21,956 nt of DNA from JAFGCN01 sp964547015 (GCA_964547015.1 CAZJKT010000016.1:1-21956); one strand, 5' to 3'; counted from the first letter of the stretch, positions 6,030 through 13,278 are shown. Numbers and translations are program-made. Notes: generated by a model from the sequence alone, not told the origin.

Positions 6030-7892
6030 CTATAAGAATCTGTGGGTCTCAAGGTTCCATGGAGCAATCGCCTCCACATTGAAAATTTTTCGGATGGAGT
6101 CAGCGAGGTTTACGCATTTTGACATTTCGCCGTGGTTTATAATTACCTTCTGGGGCTTTTCTTTGAGGTGTCCTATGAAGTTTAAAAGCTGCTTTCTGTC
6201 AGAGTGCCCGGAAAGCCCGTCTATTGTGTGGATTTTCATATTTACCTCCACACTCTCCCCATTGCCCAAATCAATTACTTTGTCGCCCCTCTGTATTTTT
6301 CGGCCTGTTGTGCCTTCAGCCTGATATCCGACAAAAACAAGAGCGTTTTTGGGGTCAGAGGCCAGATTTTTGAAGTATTCCATTATCGGCCCTCCGTTCA
6401 TCATGCCTGAGGTTGCAATAACAACATAAGGCTTTTCGTCTGAGAGGACCTGCTGGCGCTCTTTCCAGTTTACCACATGGACGAATTTTTCCGAGTCAAA
6501 CGGGTTTTCATTGTCCTCAATAATCTGGCGCTGAAGCTTGTAGGCAAGGTACTTCGGGTAGGTTGAGTGGATTGAGGACGCGTCCCAAATCATTCCGTCA
6601 ATATAAATTGGAATATCCACATTGTGCTTTGAGAGGATAATCATTATTTCCTGGCCCCTTCCGACCGCAAAGCTGGGTATTATCACTTTTCCGCCCTGCT
6701 TTTTTGTTTCCTCAACAATCCTTGCAAGGTCGCTTTCCGCCTCATCAAGCCTTGGGGATATATCCTGCGGGCCTCCGTAAGTGCTTTCGGTTATAAGGCA
6801 TTCGCACCTCATAAACTGGGTAAATGCGGGGTCAAGGAGGTTTGTCATGGAATATTTCATGTCTCCTGTGTAGATAAGGTTTCTTTTTCCGTTTGAGATG
6901 TTGAGGTGGGTTATTGCGCTTCCAAGCAGGTGGCCGGCATTCTCAAAAATCAGCCTAATGTCCGGGGTAATGTCTGTAATTTCTTTGTACTTTAACGGGA
7001 TTGTGTGTTTTATCATTGTCTTAATGTCGGTTGAGGAGTAAATGCTGCTTCCGCCGTCTTTTTGCATAATGTCTATTGTGTCCATCTGCAGCAATGCCGC
7101 AAGCTCCCTTGTAGGGGTTGTGCAGTAAAGCGGGCCTTTGTAGCCCATTTTGTAAATATAGGGGATAAATCCGCAGTGGTCAAGGTGGGCGTGCGAGAGT
7201 ATTATAGCGTCAAGGGACTGGACATCAAAATTGCTGTTTGTAAACATCGGGTATTGGTCCTCGCCTGTTGCGCCTGTTGAAAGCCCGCAATCCATAAGGA
7301 CTTTTGAGTTTGGGGTGTCTAGCAAAAAGCAGCTTCGCCCGACTTCACGGCATCCGCCAAGGCAGGATATTCTTGCCCATTTTGTGTCAAGGGAGTCTGT
7401 TGCATAAATCTTTTTTCCGACATCATTTAGGAATTTCTTTCTGAACTTTGAGCTTTCATATAAAACGCCCCTTATAGCCTCGACAGGGACCGACTTTGGG
7501 GTTGCCACTCTCTGGATAAATGGGATCCACAAGGTTTCCCTCTTTATTTGCTTTACCACCTCTCCGCTCTCGCCTACCGCAAGCTGAGGCTTTCCTACGC
7601 TTACCGTCACTTTGGAAAAATCAGGCTCAAACTTAATATCCTCAATCCCGGCTTCCTTTGGAATAATAGCCTTAATTTTTTCTATTGTATCATCAGTTGA
7701 AGGCAGGGTATCGGTCTCTATTCTTACCTCTATTCGTTTTTTTACGATGTCAACCACCTCCCTGATTTTTCCTTCCCCCTTTAGGAAGAAGTCTTTGTTT
7801 CGGGTGTAGACAACAATTTTGCTTCCCTCATAATGAATCCTTGCGTCATCAACTTCGGGAAGATTGTCCTTAACGATTTTTAGATAATCCAT
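6030..7892 (-). CDS. fttA: aCPSF1/FttA, KH-domain beta-CASP ribonuclease and transcription terminator
   Basis: A 620-aa archaeal CPSF73 homologue. In studied archaea this protein cleaves nascent RNA and terminates transcription genome-wide. Two KH-like RNA-binding domains fill about 1-145, with a GESG GxxG loop at 107-110. The MBL domain begins near 175 (CLGGCREVG) and carries SHAHLDH (233-239). Beta-CASP and later motifs include TYGGP, IPSFAVGRGQE, ATSGMMNGGP, GLSGHSDRKQ and VIINHGE. Length and domain order match the near-universal archaeal family and give the best evidence for the domain of life. A Shine-Dalgarno AGGTG lies 5 nt before the ATG, so this transcript has a leader, unlike several neighbours. 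A TATA-like stretch lies further upstream, near 7962-7975. Confidence 0.95.
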   Translation of the reverse strand: MDYLKIVKDNLPEVDDARIHYEGSKIVVYTRNKDFFLKGEGKIREVVDIVKKRIEVRIETDTLPSTDDTIEKIKAIIPKEAGIEDIKFEPDFSKVTVSVGKPQLAVGESGEVVKQIKRETLWIPFIQRVATPKSVPVEAIRGVLYESSKFRKKFLNDVGKKIYATDSLDTKWARISCLGGCREVGRSCFLLDTPNSKVLMDCGLSTGATGEDQYPMFTNSNFDVQSLDAIILSHAHLDHCGFIPYIYKMGYKGPLYCTTPTRELAALLQMDTIDIMQKDGGSSIYSSTDIKTMIKHTIPLKYKEITDITPDIRLIFENAGHLLGSAITHLNISNGKRNLIYTGDMKYSMTNLLDPAFTQFMRCECLITESTYGGPQDISPRLDEAESDLARIVEETKKQGGKVIIPSFAVGRGQEIMIILSKHNVDIPIYIDGMIWDASSIHSTYPKYLAYKLQRQIIEDNENPFDSEKFVHVVNWKERQQVLSDEKPYVVIATSGMMNGGPIMEYFKNLASDPKNALVFVGYQAEGTTGRKIQRGDKVIDLGNGESVEVNMKIHTIDGLSGHSDRKQLLNFIGHLKEKPQKVIINHGEMSKCVNLADSIRKIFNVEAIAPWNLETHRFL

Positions 7893-7950
7893 TTTTTCAC
7901 CTGAATTAGAAAAGGAGTATTTTGGTATTAGCCGAAAATATGCTCCATAA

Positions 7951-7975
7951 TTAACATATTGTTAAATATTTATAG
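7951..7975. promoter_or_regulatory. Divergent promoter region with a small inverted repeat
   Basis: TTAACA-TAT-TGTTAA (7951-7965) is a perfect 6-bp inverted repeat with a 3-nt spacer. It abuts the AT-rich TTAAATATTTATAG (7962-7975), which reads as a TATA box on both strands. It lies between fttA and the 184-aa gene, 48 nt before the latter's ATG, and could serve both. Operator function is inference. Confidence 0.4.
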
Positions 7976-8022
7976 ATCACTTACTTACACTCCATTGGGA
8001 TATTAGCATATTTAGGTCTATT

Positions 8023-8577
8023 ATGGAGTGGGAGGTGAGAGAAAGGCCAGGCTATTTTGGGAAAATGAGAGATGAACTGTCTCGCACATGGGACGAAGAA
8101 TACGGCAAAGGAAATTGGAGGATTGCCTACCAATGGGGCAATTTCATTATTTCAAGGGAGTTTGGCATACAGATATACGAAGATGCCTACTATGATTTTC
8201 TCAAAAAGACACCTGATGTGCTAGGCTGGCTTCTATCTGAAGCCTCAGATATTTACGATACTGCTCCTACAAATGTCCGGTCGGGATTGGATTACCAAAT
8301 ACAGGAAACCGAGAACAACCATATCCATGATATATCTATTAGGCGGGCTATCCTTAGGTTAGGTAAGGAATTTAGTGGGGAACGCCTTATTTGTATAAGG
8401 TCGACTGATTCAGAGGGGTATGCGCTTAGTCCGGGAATAGTGTCTTTTCACCTTCCGGATATGATTTTTGAAGGAGAGATAAAGAGCTATACGGGAAAGG
8501 CTCCTTGGTGGAAGCCAAAGACTATTGAGGACTTTTACCAGAGAAACAAGGTTTTGGAAGTAAGGTCCGGGCTTTAA
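8023..8577 (+). CDS. Conserved-looking hypothetical protein
   Basis: A 184-aa soluble, mixed-charge protein with no signal peptide or membrane segment. Distinctive stretches are GKGNWRIAYQWG (29-40), YEDAYYDFLKKTPDVLGWLL, SDIYDTAPTNVRSGLDY, and a C-terminal WWKPKTIEDFYQRNKVLEV. The density of aromatic residues and the ordered blocks suggest a well-defined fold, and I have an impression of similar uncharacterised proteins in bacteria and archaea, but I know no assigned function. It stands alone: divergent from fttA, with the minus-strand zinc-ribbon membrane gene ending 47 nt downstream. The ATG at 8023 gives the full frame and has AT-rich sequence upstream (catattta at about 8008-8015). Confidence 0.7.
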   Translation: MEWEVRERPGYFGKMRDELSRTWDEEYGKGNWRIAYQWGNFIISREFGIQIYEDAYYDFLKKTPDVLGWLLSEASDIYDTAPTNVRSGLDYQIQETENNHIHDISIRRAILRLGKEFSGERLICIRSTDSEGYALSPGIVSFHLPDMIFEGEIKSYTGKAPWWKPKTIEDFYQRNKVLEVRSGL

Positions 8578-8624
8578 ATCTAAGTATTATTTGGAGCCCC
8601 GCAATTTTGCGTTTATAGCCTGCA

Positions 8625-9125
8625 TTAAGCCAAAATTTTTAGCGGGATAAGTGTTCCCGTAAGGATGAATGCAAGAATTGCGAGCATCAAAATCAGGAGA
8701 ATATTTTTTTGGTTGGGGCGCTTCTCAAAATAGGGCCTCCCAAAACCAAGGGCGCACATTATCAGCCCCTCACCTATATAAAATGCGCCCGGGACGATAC
8801 TATTCCAACCCCCAATAATTGAAAGAAGCCCTATGGCTAGGCAAACAGGCCCAAGCACCTTTAAGAATTCTACTGCCCCTTGCCCATAGGTGGGCTCAAA
8901 ATAGGTTGCGCTTTTCACTTTTTCAGGCGAGATAGTTTTTTTTGGAGCCTTATTTTTTGGCACTTCCGGAAAGAAAACTCCGGTGTGCCCGCAGTTTTCA
9001 CATTTCTTTATCGAATTGAAAAGCCCTGTGCTGGCAAATACAGGCACAGAATCATCGCCAACCACTCCCTTACTGCCGCACTTCGGGCAGACTTTTACCC
9101 ACCTCTCTTTTTTCTTCTTGGCCAT
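8625..9125 (-). CDS. Zinc-ribbon membrane protein, unknown function
   Basis: A 166-aa protein. The N-terminus is basic (MAKKKKERW), followed by a zinc ribbon made of CPKCG (about 14-18) and CENCG (about 42-46). A linker of about 35 residues leads to two or three hydrophobic helices covering about 90-165, the last ending at the C-terminus. The layout suggests a cytosolic metal-binding head anchored in the membrane. It starts 6 nt after the methyltransferase-like gene on the same strand and so is probably co-transcribed with it. Its function is unknown. Confidence 0.75.
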   Translation of the reverse strand: MAKKKKERWVKVCPKCGSKGVVGDDSVPVFASTGLFNSIKKCENCGHTGVFFPEVPKNKAPKKTISPEKVKSATYFEPTYGQGAVEFLKVLGPVCLAIGLLSIIGGWNSIVPGAFYIGEGLIMCALGFGRPYFEKRPNQKNILLILMLAILAFILTGTLIPLKILA

Positions 9126-9131
9126 AACTAC

Positions 9132-9854
9132 TTAAATAAAAAACGGCACCCTTTCTTTGTATTTCCGGTAGTCCCCAAATTTTTCCATTTCTTCCTCCTC
9201 GGTTTGGCAGACCCGGATATATTTGTAGATAAGGATTGGGGCGAAAATAAGCGTCAGGATTGTGGGCCAGCCAACAAGCCACCCGAGAATTATCAGGATG
9301 AAGCCGAGGTATTGGGGGTGGCGGGAATATCGATAAATCCCTGTTGTTACAAGCCGATCTTTTTTGGCGGCTTTGTAGAGGTTAACCCACCCTGTAAGAA
9401 TCAGGGCGGCGCCGATTCCCATCAGAACCGCTCCGTAAGCCATGACAAGGTCCATTGCAAACTCAAACCCGAAAAGGCTGAAAGTAGCGAAATTTTCGGG
9501 GAGGGCAACTTCAGGGCTGTAAAAATATTTCGCCGCAAAAAGGATTGTTAGGGGGATTCCGTACATTTCCACAAAAAGCGAGACAAAAAAGGCGGCGGCA
9601 AGCCCGTGCTCGGCCCAATTGGCTTTTTTTCGGTATGAGAGCGGTATCAAAAAAACGGCAAAGAGGATGATGCTTCCGATAACTGCGGCCCAGTTCCCGA
9701 TTATCACCTTGTTTATTATGTTTCCGGTGAAGTATGCCTCAAAGTGGAGGATAAATTCGCTTAGGTAGAACAGGGGAAAGATTGCGAGAATCAGAAGGAT
9801 TAATCTTGGTATTAGGTTTTTTTTGAAGGGGTTTTTTAGGGGAGGTTTTGGCAT
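9132..9854 (-). CDS. ICMT/PEMT-like integral membrane methyltransferase
   Basis: A 240-aa membrane protein of the isoprenylcysteine carboxyl methyltransferase / phospholipid methyltransferase type. Its C-terminal third carries the family hallmarks: GIYRYSRHPQYLG, a hydrophobic helix pair, then EEEEMEKFGDYRKYKERVPFF. In related enzymes this part binds S-adenosylmethionine. The N-terminal part has about four hydrophobic helices. The substrate could be a lipid or an isoprenoid-linked molecule and cannot be inferred. The ATG at 9854 is preferred over an in-frame TTG at 9869 because a GGAG lies about 9 nt upstream of it. It heads a two-gene operon with the zinc-ribbon membrane gene and is divergent from the HsdM-like operon. 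Confidence 0.8.
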   Translation of the reverse strand: MPKPPLKNPFKKNLIPRLILLILAIFPLFYLSEFILHFEAYFTGNIINKVIIGNWAAVIGSIILFAVFLIPLSYRKKANWAEHGLAAAFFVSLFVEMYGIPLTILFAAKYFYSPEVALPENFATFSLFGFEFAMDLVMAYGAVLMGIGAALILTGWVNLYKAAKKDRLVTTGIYRYSRHPQYLGFILIILGWLVGWPTILTLIFAPILIYKYIRVCQTEEEEMEKFGDYRKYKERVPFFI

Positions 9855-9916
9855 AATAATAATCTCCAAATTTAACAGGGGTTTTTAGTCCGCGGCTAAT
9901 ATTTTGTTTGCTTAAG

Positions 9917-9934
9917 ATTATCAAATTTGATAAT
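9917..9934. promoter_or_regulatory. 18-bp perfect palindrome, likely operator
   Basis: ATTATCAAATTTGATAAT is a perfect 18-bp palindrome in the intergenic space between the methyltransferase gene and the HsdM-like/COG2865 operon. It lies 80 nt before the ATG at 10014 and merges with the TATA-like ATAATTATAG. The shape fits the site of a dimeric winged-helix or ribbon-helix-helix regulator. The COG2865 protein encoded two genes on has a winged-helix end and is one candidate. Confidence 0.5.
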
Positions 9935-9980
9935 TATAGGGCAACATAATATGGTGAATCTGCTTAACTGCACCAAACCG

Positions 9981-9988
9981 ATTAAAAT
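9981..9988 (+). promoter_or_regulatory. Possible TATA box of the HsdM-like operon
   Basis: ATTAAAAT lies 26-33 nt before the ATG at 10014, which would give a leaderless or nearly leaderless transcript. Confidence 0.4.
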
Positions 9989-10013
9989 GCCTCTTTAATT
10001 GTGTTTATTACTT

Positions 10014-10217
10014 ATGGCAACAAACGGTTTTGAGCTTGGGTTTGAGCGAAAACTTTGGCAAGCGGTCGACAAAATGCGAAATAATATAGACGACGACAAG
10101 CCGTTTGGGGCGAAAATGAAACGATTGACAAGTGGGTTGTCCGGGCAGTTAAAAAAGTCAAAGGAGCTTAAGGGGGAAATTGGAGAACATTTGAAAGGTT
10201 TAGAATATGAATTATGA
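10014..10217 (+). CDS. Mini HsdM-like protein: N- and C-terminal ends of a type I methyltransferase joined
   Basis: A 67-aa protein. Residues about 5-22 (FELGFERKLWQAVDKMRN) match the start of HsdM, normally close to LExKLWxAADKLRxNMD. Residues about 24-67 (DDDKPFGAKMKRLTSGLS to EHLKGLEYEL) match the usual end of HsdM, close to MKRLTxxLxEQ and IRxNLKGLGYEL. The whole catalytic core between them, including the SAM and NPPY motifs, is absent. The frame is nonetheless open and keeps a start, a stop and an ATGA overlap with the next gene. It is therefore either a deletion relic or a retained mini-protein. The ATG at 10014 is preferred over the TTG at 9999. COG2865 genes often sit beside hsdM in type I loci, which supports the reading. 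Comparison is from memory. Confidence 0.65.
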   Translation: MATNGFELGFERKLWQAVDKMRNNIDDDKPFGAKMKRLTSGLSGQLKKSKELKGEIGEHLKGLEYEL

Positions 10218-11641
10218 AAAAAGGAGAACTAATTGAAAAACTTCAGGATATCGAATGGGAGGATTTTGAGGTAAAGGAAGCCAAGTTAGAGGTACCGAAG
10301 AGCAGTTGGGAAACGGTTTCGGCATTTTCAAATACCGCAGGCGGATGGTTGGTTTTTGGTGTATGCAAAAAAGGAAAATCTTACGAAGTGCTTGGGGTAG
10401 ACGACCCGGAAAAAGTATCCTTGGATTTTACAAATGTCTTAAGGACGGGTCAGAAATTCAACAAGAAAATAGAGGTTGGCTGTAAAAAATACGAATTTGA
10501 TGAGGGAACTGTCCTTGCCTTTTACATACCACCAAAATCTAAGCGAGATAAACCTATCTATTTTAACTCTCAAAAGAATACTTTCGTCCGAACTGCGAGT
10601 GGCGACCAGAGAGCAACTCCTGAAGAAATAGACGCCTTTTTTAGGTCAGCTTCTTTTGAAGAGAAAGATCGCGAACGGACGGTATATCTCCTAAATGCGT
10701 TGGACAAAGAAACAATCCGCAAGTATCGGTCTTATTTTGCATCCGTAAATCCAGGCCACAGGTATATCTCATTGTCTGATGAAGATTTCCTTGGGAAACT
10801 GGGTGTTTTGGTGGATGGAAAGGTTACCTATGGAGGGTTGCTTGTCTTTGGAAGGGATGACTTGTTAAGTAAGGAATTTCCTAATTACCGTATTGAATAT
10901 CTTGAAATTCCGGGGATTTCTTACGAAAATGCTCCCGTGAGATACAGCTATCGTTTGACTAGTGAAAGAAATCTTTTTCTGACTTTTTTTGATATCTACG
11001 AACAACTAAGCAAGCGAGTAGATATACCCTTTTCAGTTAAAGGCGGATTTAGAGATGATGATCCGCCACAACTTCAGGCTATAAGGGAGGCACTTGTAAA
11101 CTTCATTATGCACACGGATTATTTTAGCCAAACAAATCCACGAATTAGGATTTTTTCCAATAGGTATGAATTTTTTAATCCAGGAGCTCTTCCTAAAAAA
11201 CTGGAATTTATTTTGAAAGAGGATTTCTCGCAACCCAGAAATCCAATCGTAGCAAAAATATTCCGTTATATTAAATTATCGGAAAATATTGGTAGTGGTT
11301 TTCATAAAATGATCAATGGATGGAACAGCCACTATCATTTAAATCCCATAATAGAGGGCGATTTCGACCATTATAAAATTACTTTTCCAACAGTTGCAGG
11401 GACTATCAGTAAAACTATTAATAAGACTATTAATAAGACTATCAATAGAACAAGAGATGGGCGTGAGACTGAAGTTCTTAAGCTTCTGAAAGCTAACCCC
11501 GCCCTTACTGTCAGGGAAATGGCCGTTCATTTAGAGTTAACTGAAGTCGGGGTATGGTATCATATAAATAACTTGAAGAAGAAGGGGCTATTAAAGCGGG
11601 AGGGTGGCAAAAGGACCGGTCGCTGGGTAGTGAAGAAATGA
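10214..11641 (+). CDS. COG2865-type AlbA_2/Schlafen-like DNA-binding protein with ATPase-like and winged-helix parts
   Basis: A 475-aa protein of the COG2865 family. Residues about 10-145 form an AlbA_2 (Schlafen-like) domain: FEVKEAK, then SAFSNTAGGWLVFGV and a FVRTASGDQRATPEEI end. About 285-375 resemble the HATPase_c_4-type region: REALVNFIMHTDY, IFSNRYEFFNPG, then SENIGSGFHKMI. A four-copy TINK-like linker (397-412) leads to a C-terminal winged helix (about 418-475) with VREMAVHLELTEVGVWYHI. Such proteins occur inside type I restriction-modification loci and defence islands; their exact role is poorly known. Its ATG overlaps the HsdM-like stop (ATGA), and the next gene starts 4 nt after its stop, so it is the middle gene of an operon. 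Confidence 0.85.
   Translation: MKKGELIEKLQDIEWEDFEVKEAKLEVPKSSWETVSAFSNTAGGWLVFGVCKKGKSYEVLGVDDPEKVSLDFTNVLRTGQKFNKKIEVGCKKYEFDEGTVLAFYIPPKSKRDKPIYFNSQKNTFVRTASGDQRATPEEIDAFFRSASFEEKDRERTVYLLNALDKETIRKYRSYFASVNPGHRYISLSDEDFLGKLGVLVDGKVTYGGLLVFGRDDLLSKEFPNYRIEYLEIPGISYENAPVRYSYRLTSERNLFLTFFDIYEQLSKRVDIPFSVKGGFRDDDPPQLQAIREALVNFIMHTDYFSQTNPRIRIFSNRYEFFNPGALPKKLEFILKEDFSQPRNPIVAKIFRYIKLSENIGSGFHKMINGWNSHYHLNPIIEGDFDHYKITFPTVAGTISKTINKTINKTINRTRDGRETEVLKLLKANPALTVREMAVHLELTEVGVWYHINNLKKKGLLKREGGKRTGRWVVKK
11402..11449 (+). repeat. In-frame 12-nt tandem repeat, four copies
   Basis: Four 12-nt units close to ACTATTAATAAG encode TISK-TINK-TINK-TINR in the linker before the winged helix of the COG2865 protein. 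Being a multiple of three, copy-number change would alter linker length without breaking the frame. Confidence 0.8.
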
Positions 11642-11645
11642 CATT

Positions 11646-12250
11646 ATGAACTCTGAAGCCAAGGAAAAGGAATTGGAGCGGATTTTGCCTTTGGCATGGA
11701 ATTCTTATCAGCATATGTATGATGTTAGAAAGACCAATATGCAGAATAGCGCCAACTCTTTGATGGCAATAATCTCTTTTTTATCTGTGGTTTCCATTAC
11801 GCTTTTTACATATTTCAGAAACGAAATATTCTTAATTTCTACAGGTTTTCAATTAGTCGCTTTTGTTGTTTTGCTCAAAAGTTTTTTTCTCAAAGGCCCT
11901 CCCGCACACTAGTTTGAACTCAAACCCACGCTTAAGGAGCTCGAGAAGGGAAGTTTTAATCGGAATATTTTTGCTGGCCTGAAGTCAATAGAGGCCAAGA
12001 CTTACCGACATATAATCGAGATGGGTTCAATTATAAGGATATCTGTCCGTAGCCTCATCCTCTCGCTATACAGCATTCTTGTGGCACTGGCATTTGAATA
12101 CTTCTGGGAAGGATCTTTATATTTGGTGATCCTGGCATTAGCCACGAGTATGTGCTAATGTTGATATATTATAGAAGACAACCCGCATCCAGATATGATG
12201 AAAATTACAAAAAGTATCTGGAGGAAATAACTGCTTGGGTGGAAAACTGA
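11646..12250 (+). pseudogene. Disrupted multi-helix membrane protein gene
   Basis: The intact first part (11646-11912) encodes 88 aa with two hydrophobic helices (about 37-57 and 60-78) and ends at an amber TAG at 11910-11912. The same frame continues open for 81 more codons to a TAA at 12156-12158, with a soluble stretch (FELKPTLKELEKGSFNRNIF) and further hydrophobic segments (RSLILSLYSILVALAFEYF, YLVILALATSM). A frame change near 12150 then continues plausibly as MLIYYRRQPASRYDENYKKY to a TGA at 12248-12250. This reads as one protein of about 200 aa with about four helices, broken by a nonsense codon and a frameshift. Assembly error in low-coverage sequence could look the same. It lies 4 nt after the COG2865 gene. 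I do not recognise the family. Confidence 0.6.
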
Positions 12251-12351
12251 AAGTGGACTTCAGGCGAACCCTGCTTACTCGTCCTGACCTACATTCCTGA
12301 GGCGTCATCCTTTGGGCAGGTCTTACTCGCTATAATTATATACCTCGTTGG

Positions 12352-12379
12352 GGTATTTAAACGGTATTTCGCGGTATTT
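12352..12379 (+). repeat. Three helically phased GGTATTT direct repeats
   Basis: GGTATTT occurs at 12352-12358, 12363-12369 and 12373-12379. Starts are 11 and 10 bp apart, about one DNA turn, which would place all copies on one face of the helix. They lie just downstream of the TATA-like 12331-12342, where a repressor could block transcription. Function is inferred. Confidence 0.4.
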
Positions 12380-12478
12380 GGAGAGATTTTCGGGGCTTTG
12401 ACGGGATTTTCCGTACTATGATGGGTTTGAAAGGAATTTGGAGAGGGGCATAACAAGATTGGCACTCGTATAGTGAAA

Positions 12479-12496
12479 TTAATGTCGATTCATTAA
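12479..12496. repeat. Inverted repeat just before cas6
   Basis: TTAATG-TCGATT-CATTAA has perfect 6-bp arms and a 6-nt spacer and ends 3 nt before the cas6 ATG. It may be an operator or an RNA hairpin affecting cas6 translation; the arms are short. Confidence 0.35.
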
Positions 12497-12499
12497 GTT

Positions 12500-13276
12500 A
12501 TGAGATTGCTGGTAAAATTAAGGTCTGGGACAAACCAGAGATATCCCCTAAATATGAACCACAAATTTCATGGTTTTGTCTATAATCTGCTTCGCGGGAC
12601 TGAATACGAGGTTTTGCACGACAAGTTGGGTTTCAAATTTTTCTGCTTTTCAAATATATTCCCTTTGATGGAGAAAAATGGGGTTGTGCCGCCAATTTCT
12701 GAGGGCGAAACCCGGAATTTTATAATATCCTCCCCAAGCAGCGCGTTTATTAAGACCGTTTCAGAAAAGCTCAAGAAAAACCAGGAGGTTCGTATAGGGG
12801 ATAGTTTGTTTTCGGTTGAGGGGCAATCCAGGCTTTCGCCAAGGATAAATCAGTACAGCCGGATAGCGAGTTCTACACCCATTGTAATTCGCATCCCTGA
12901 GGAGAAGTATGACCTCTATTCTGTCCCCCAGGAGCTAAGGAAGAAGCGTTACGCCTATTGGAAGGCGGAGATTGATTTTACCGCTTTCATCAAGCAGCTT
13001 GAGGAGAATTTGTTTAAGAAATACAATGAGTTTCACAAGGAGACTTTGGAGCCTTTTACCGTGTTTGAGCAGTTTCGCTACACAAAGCAGGTCGTAAATC
13101 GCCTGACAATTGGCGGGAAAGATTATCCTGTTGTGGGCTCGATGTGGGAGTTTTCCTTTTCATATCTTTCAGAGCGGCAGAAAAAGCTCCTTGAGTTTGG
13201 GCTTGATTGCGGGTTTGGGGAGAGAAATACTTATGGATTTGGGTTTGTGAATATTGTTAGGAATAAAAGAGTGTAA
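12500..13276 (+). CDS. cas6: Cas6 crRNA-processing endoribonuclease (type I-B)
   Basis: This 258-aa RAMP protein cuts precursor crRNA within each repeat. A putative catalytic His is H40 in YEVLHDKLGFKFFCFS, the family position. The C-terminal glycine-rich loop is CGFGERNTYGFGFVNIV. Length and the ferredoxin-like RAMP layout are normal. It opens the cas operon, and cas8 starts 2 nt after its stop. Leucine codons are mostly CTT, CTC and TTG, as in the housekeeping genes here and unlike cas8. The repeat at the window end, with its GATTGAAAT tail, is the expected substrate, giving an 8-nt 5' handle from the tail. Confidence 0.92.
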   Translation: MRLLVKLRSGTNQRYPLNMNHKFHGFVYNLLRGTEYEVLHDKLGFKFFCFSNIFPLMEKNGVVPPISEGETRNFIISSPSSAFIKTVSEKLKKNQEVRIGDSLFSVEGQSRLSPRINQYSRIASSTPIVIRIPEEKYDLYSVPQELRKKRYAYWKAEIDFTAFIKQLEENLFKKYNEFHKETLEPFTVFEQFRYTKQVVNRLTIGGKDYPVVGSMWEFSFSYLSERQKKLLEFGLDCGFGERNTYGFGFVNIVRNKRV

Positions 13277-13278
13277 TT

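Larger units (their letters stand above)
12251..12499. promoter_or_regulatory. Intergenic region upstream of cas6
   Basis: These 249 bases hold no gene I can support. They contain a TATA-like TATAATTATATA (12331-12342), three GGTATTT copies (12352, 12363, 12373) spaced 10-11 bp, and an inverted repeat next to cas6. A weaker TATA-like gtatagt lies about 25-30 nt before the cas6 ATG. This is the likely promoter region of the whole cas operon. Confidence 0.45.

Noticed and set aside
8880..9551. 223-aa open frame on the plus strand
   Set aside because: It runs antisense through the zinc-ribbon membrane gene and the methyltransferase gene, both of which have clear motifs; its composition is that of a shadow frame.
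11402..11449. Short tandem repeats as a CRISPR-like or minisatellite element
   Set aside because: Units are 12 nt, contiguous and in frame, encoding a protein linker.
12261..12273. T-arm-like hairpin caggcgaaccctg, possible tRNA
   Set aside because: The stem is only 4 bp, and no acceptor stem, anticodon arm or D-arm can be built around it.
12251..12420. Open frame continuing after the TGA at 12250 with hydrophobic residues
   Set aside because: It has no start codon in context and runs through the TATA-like and repeat elements of the cas promoter; probably chance.
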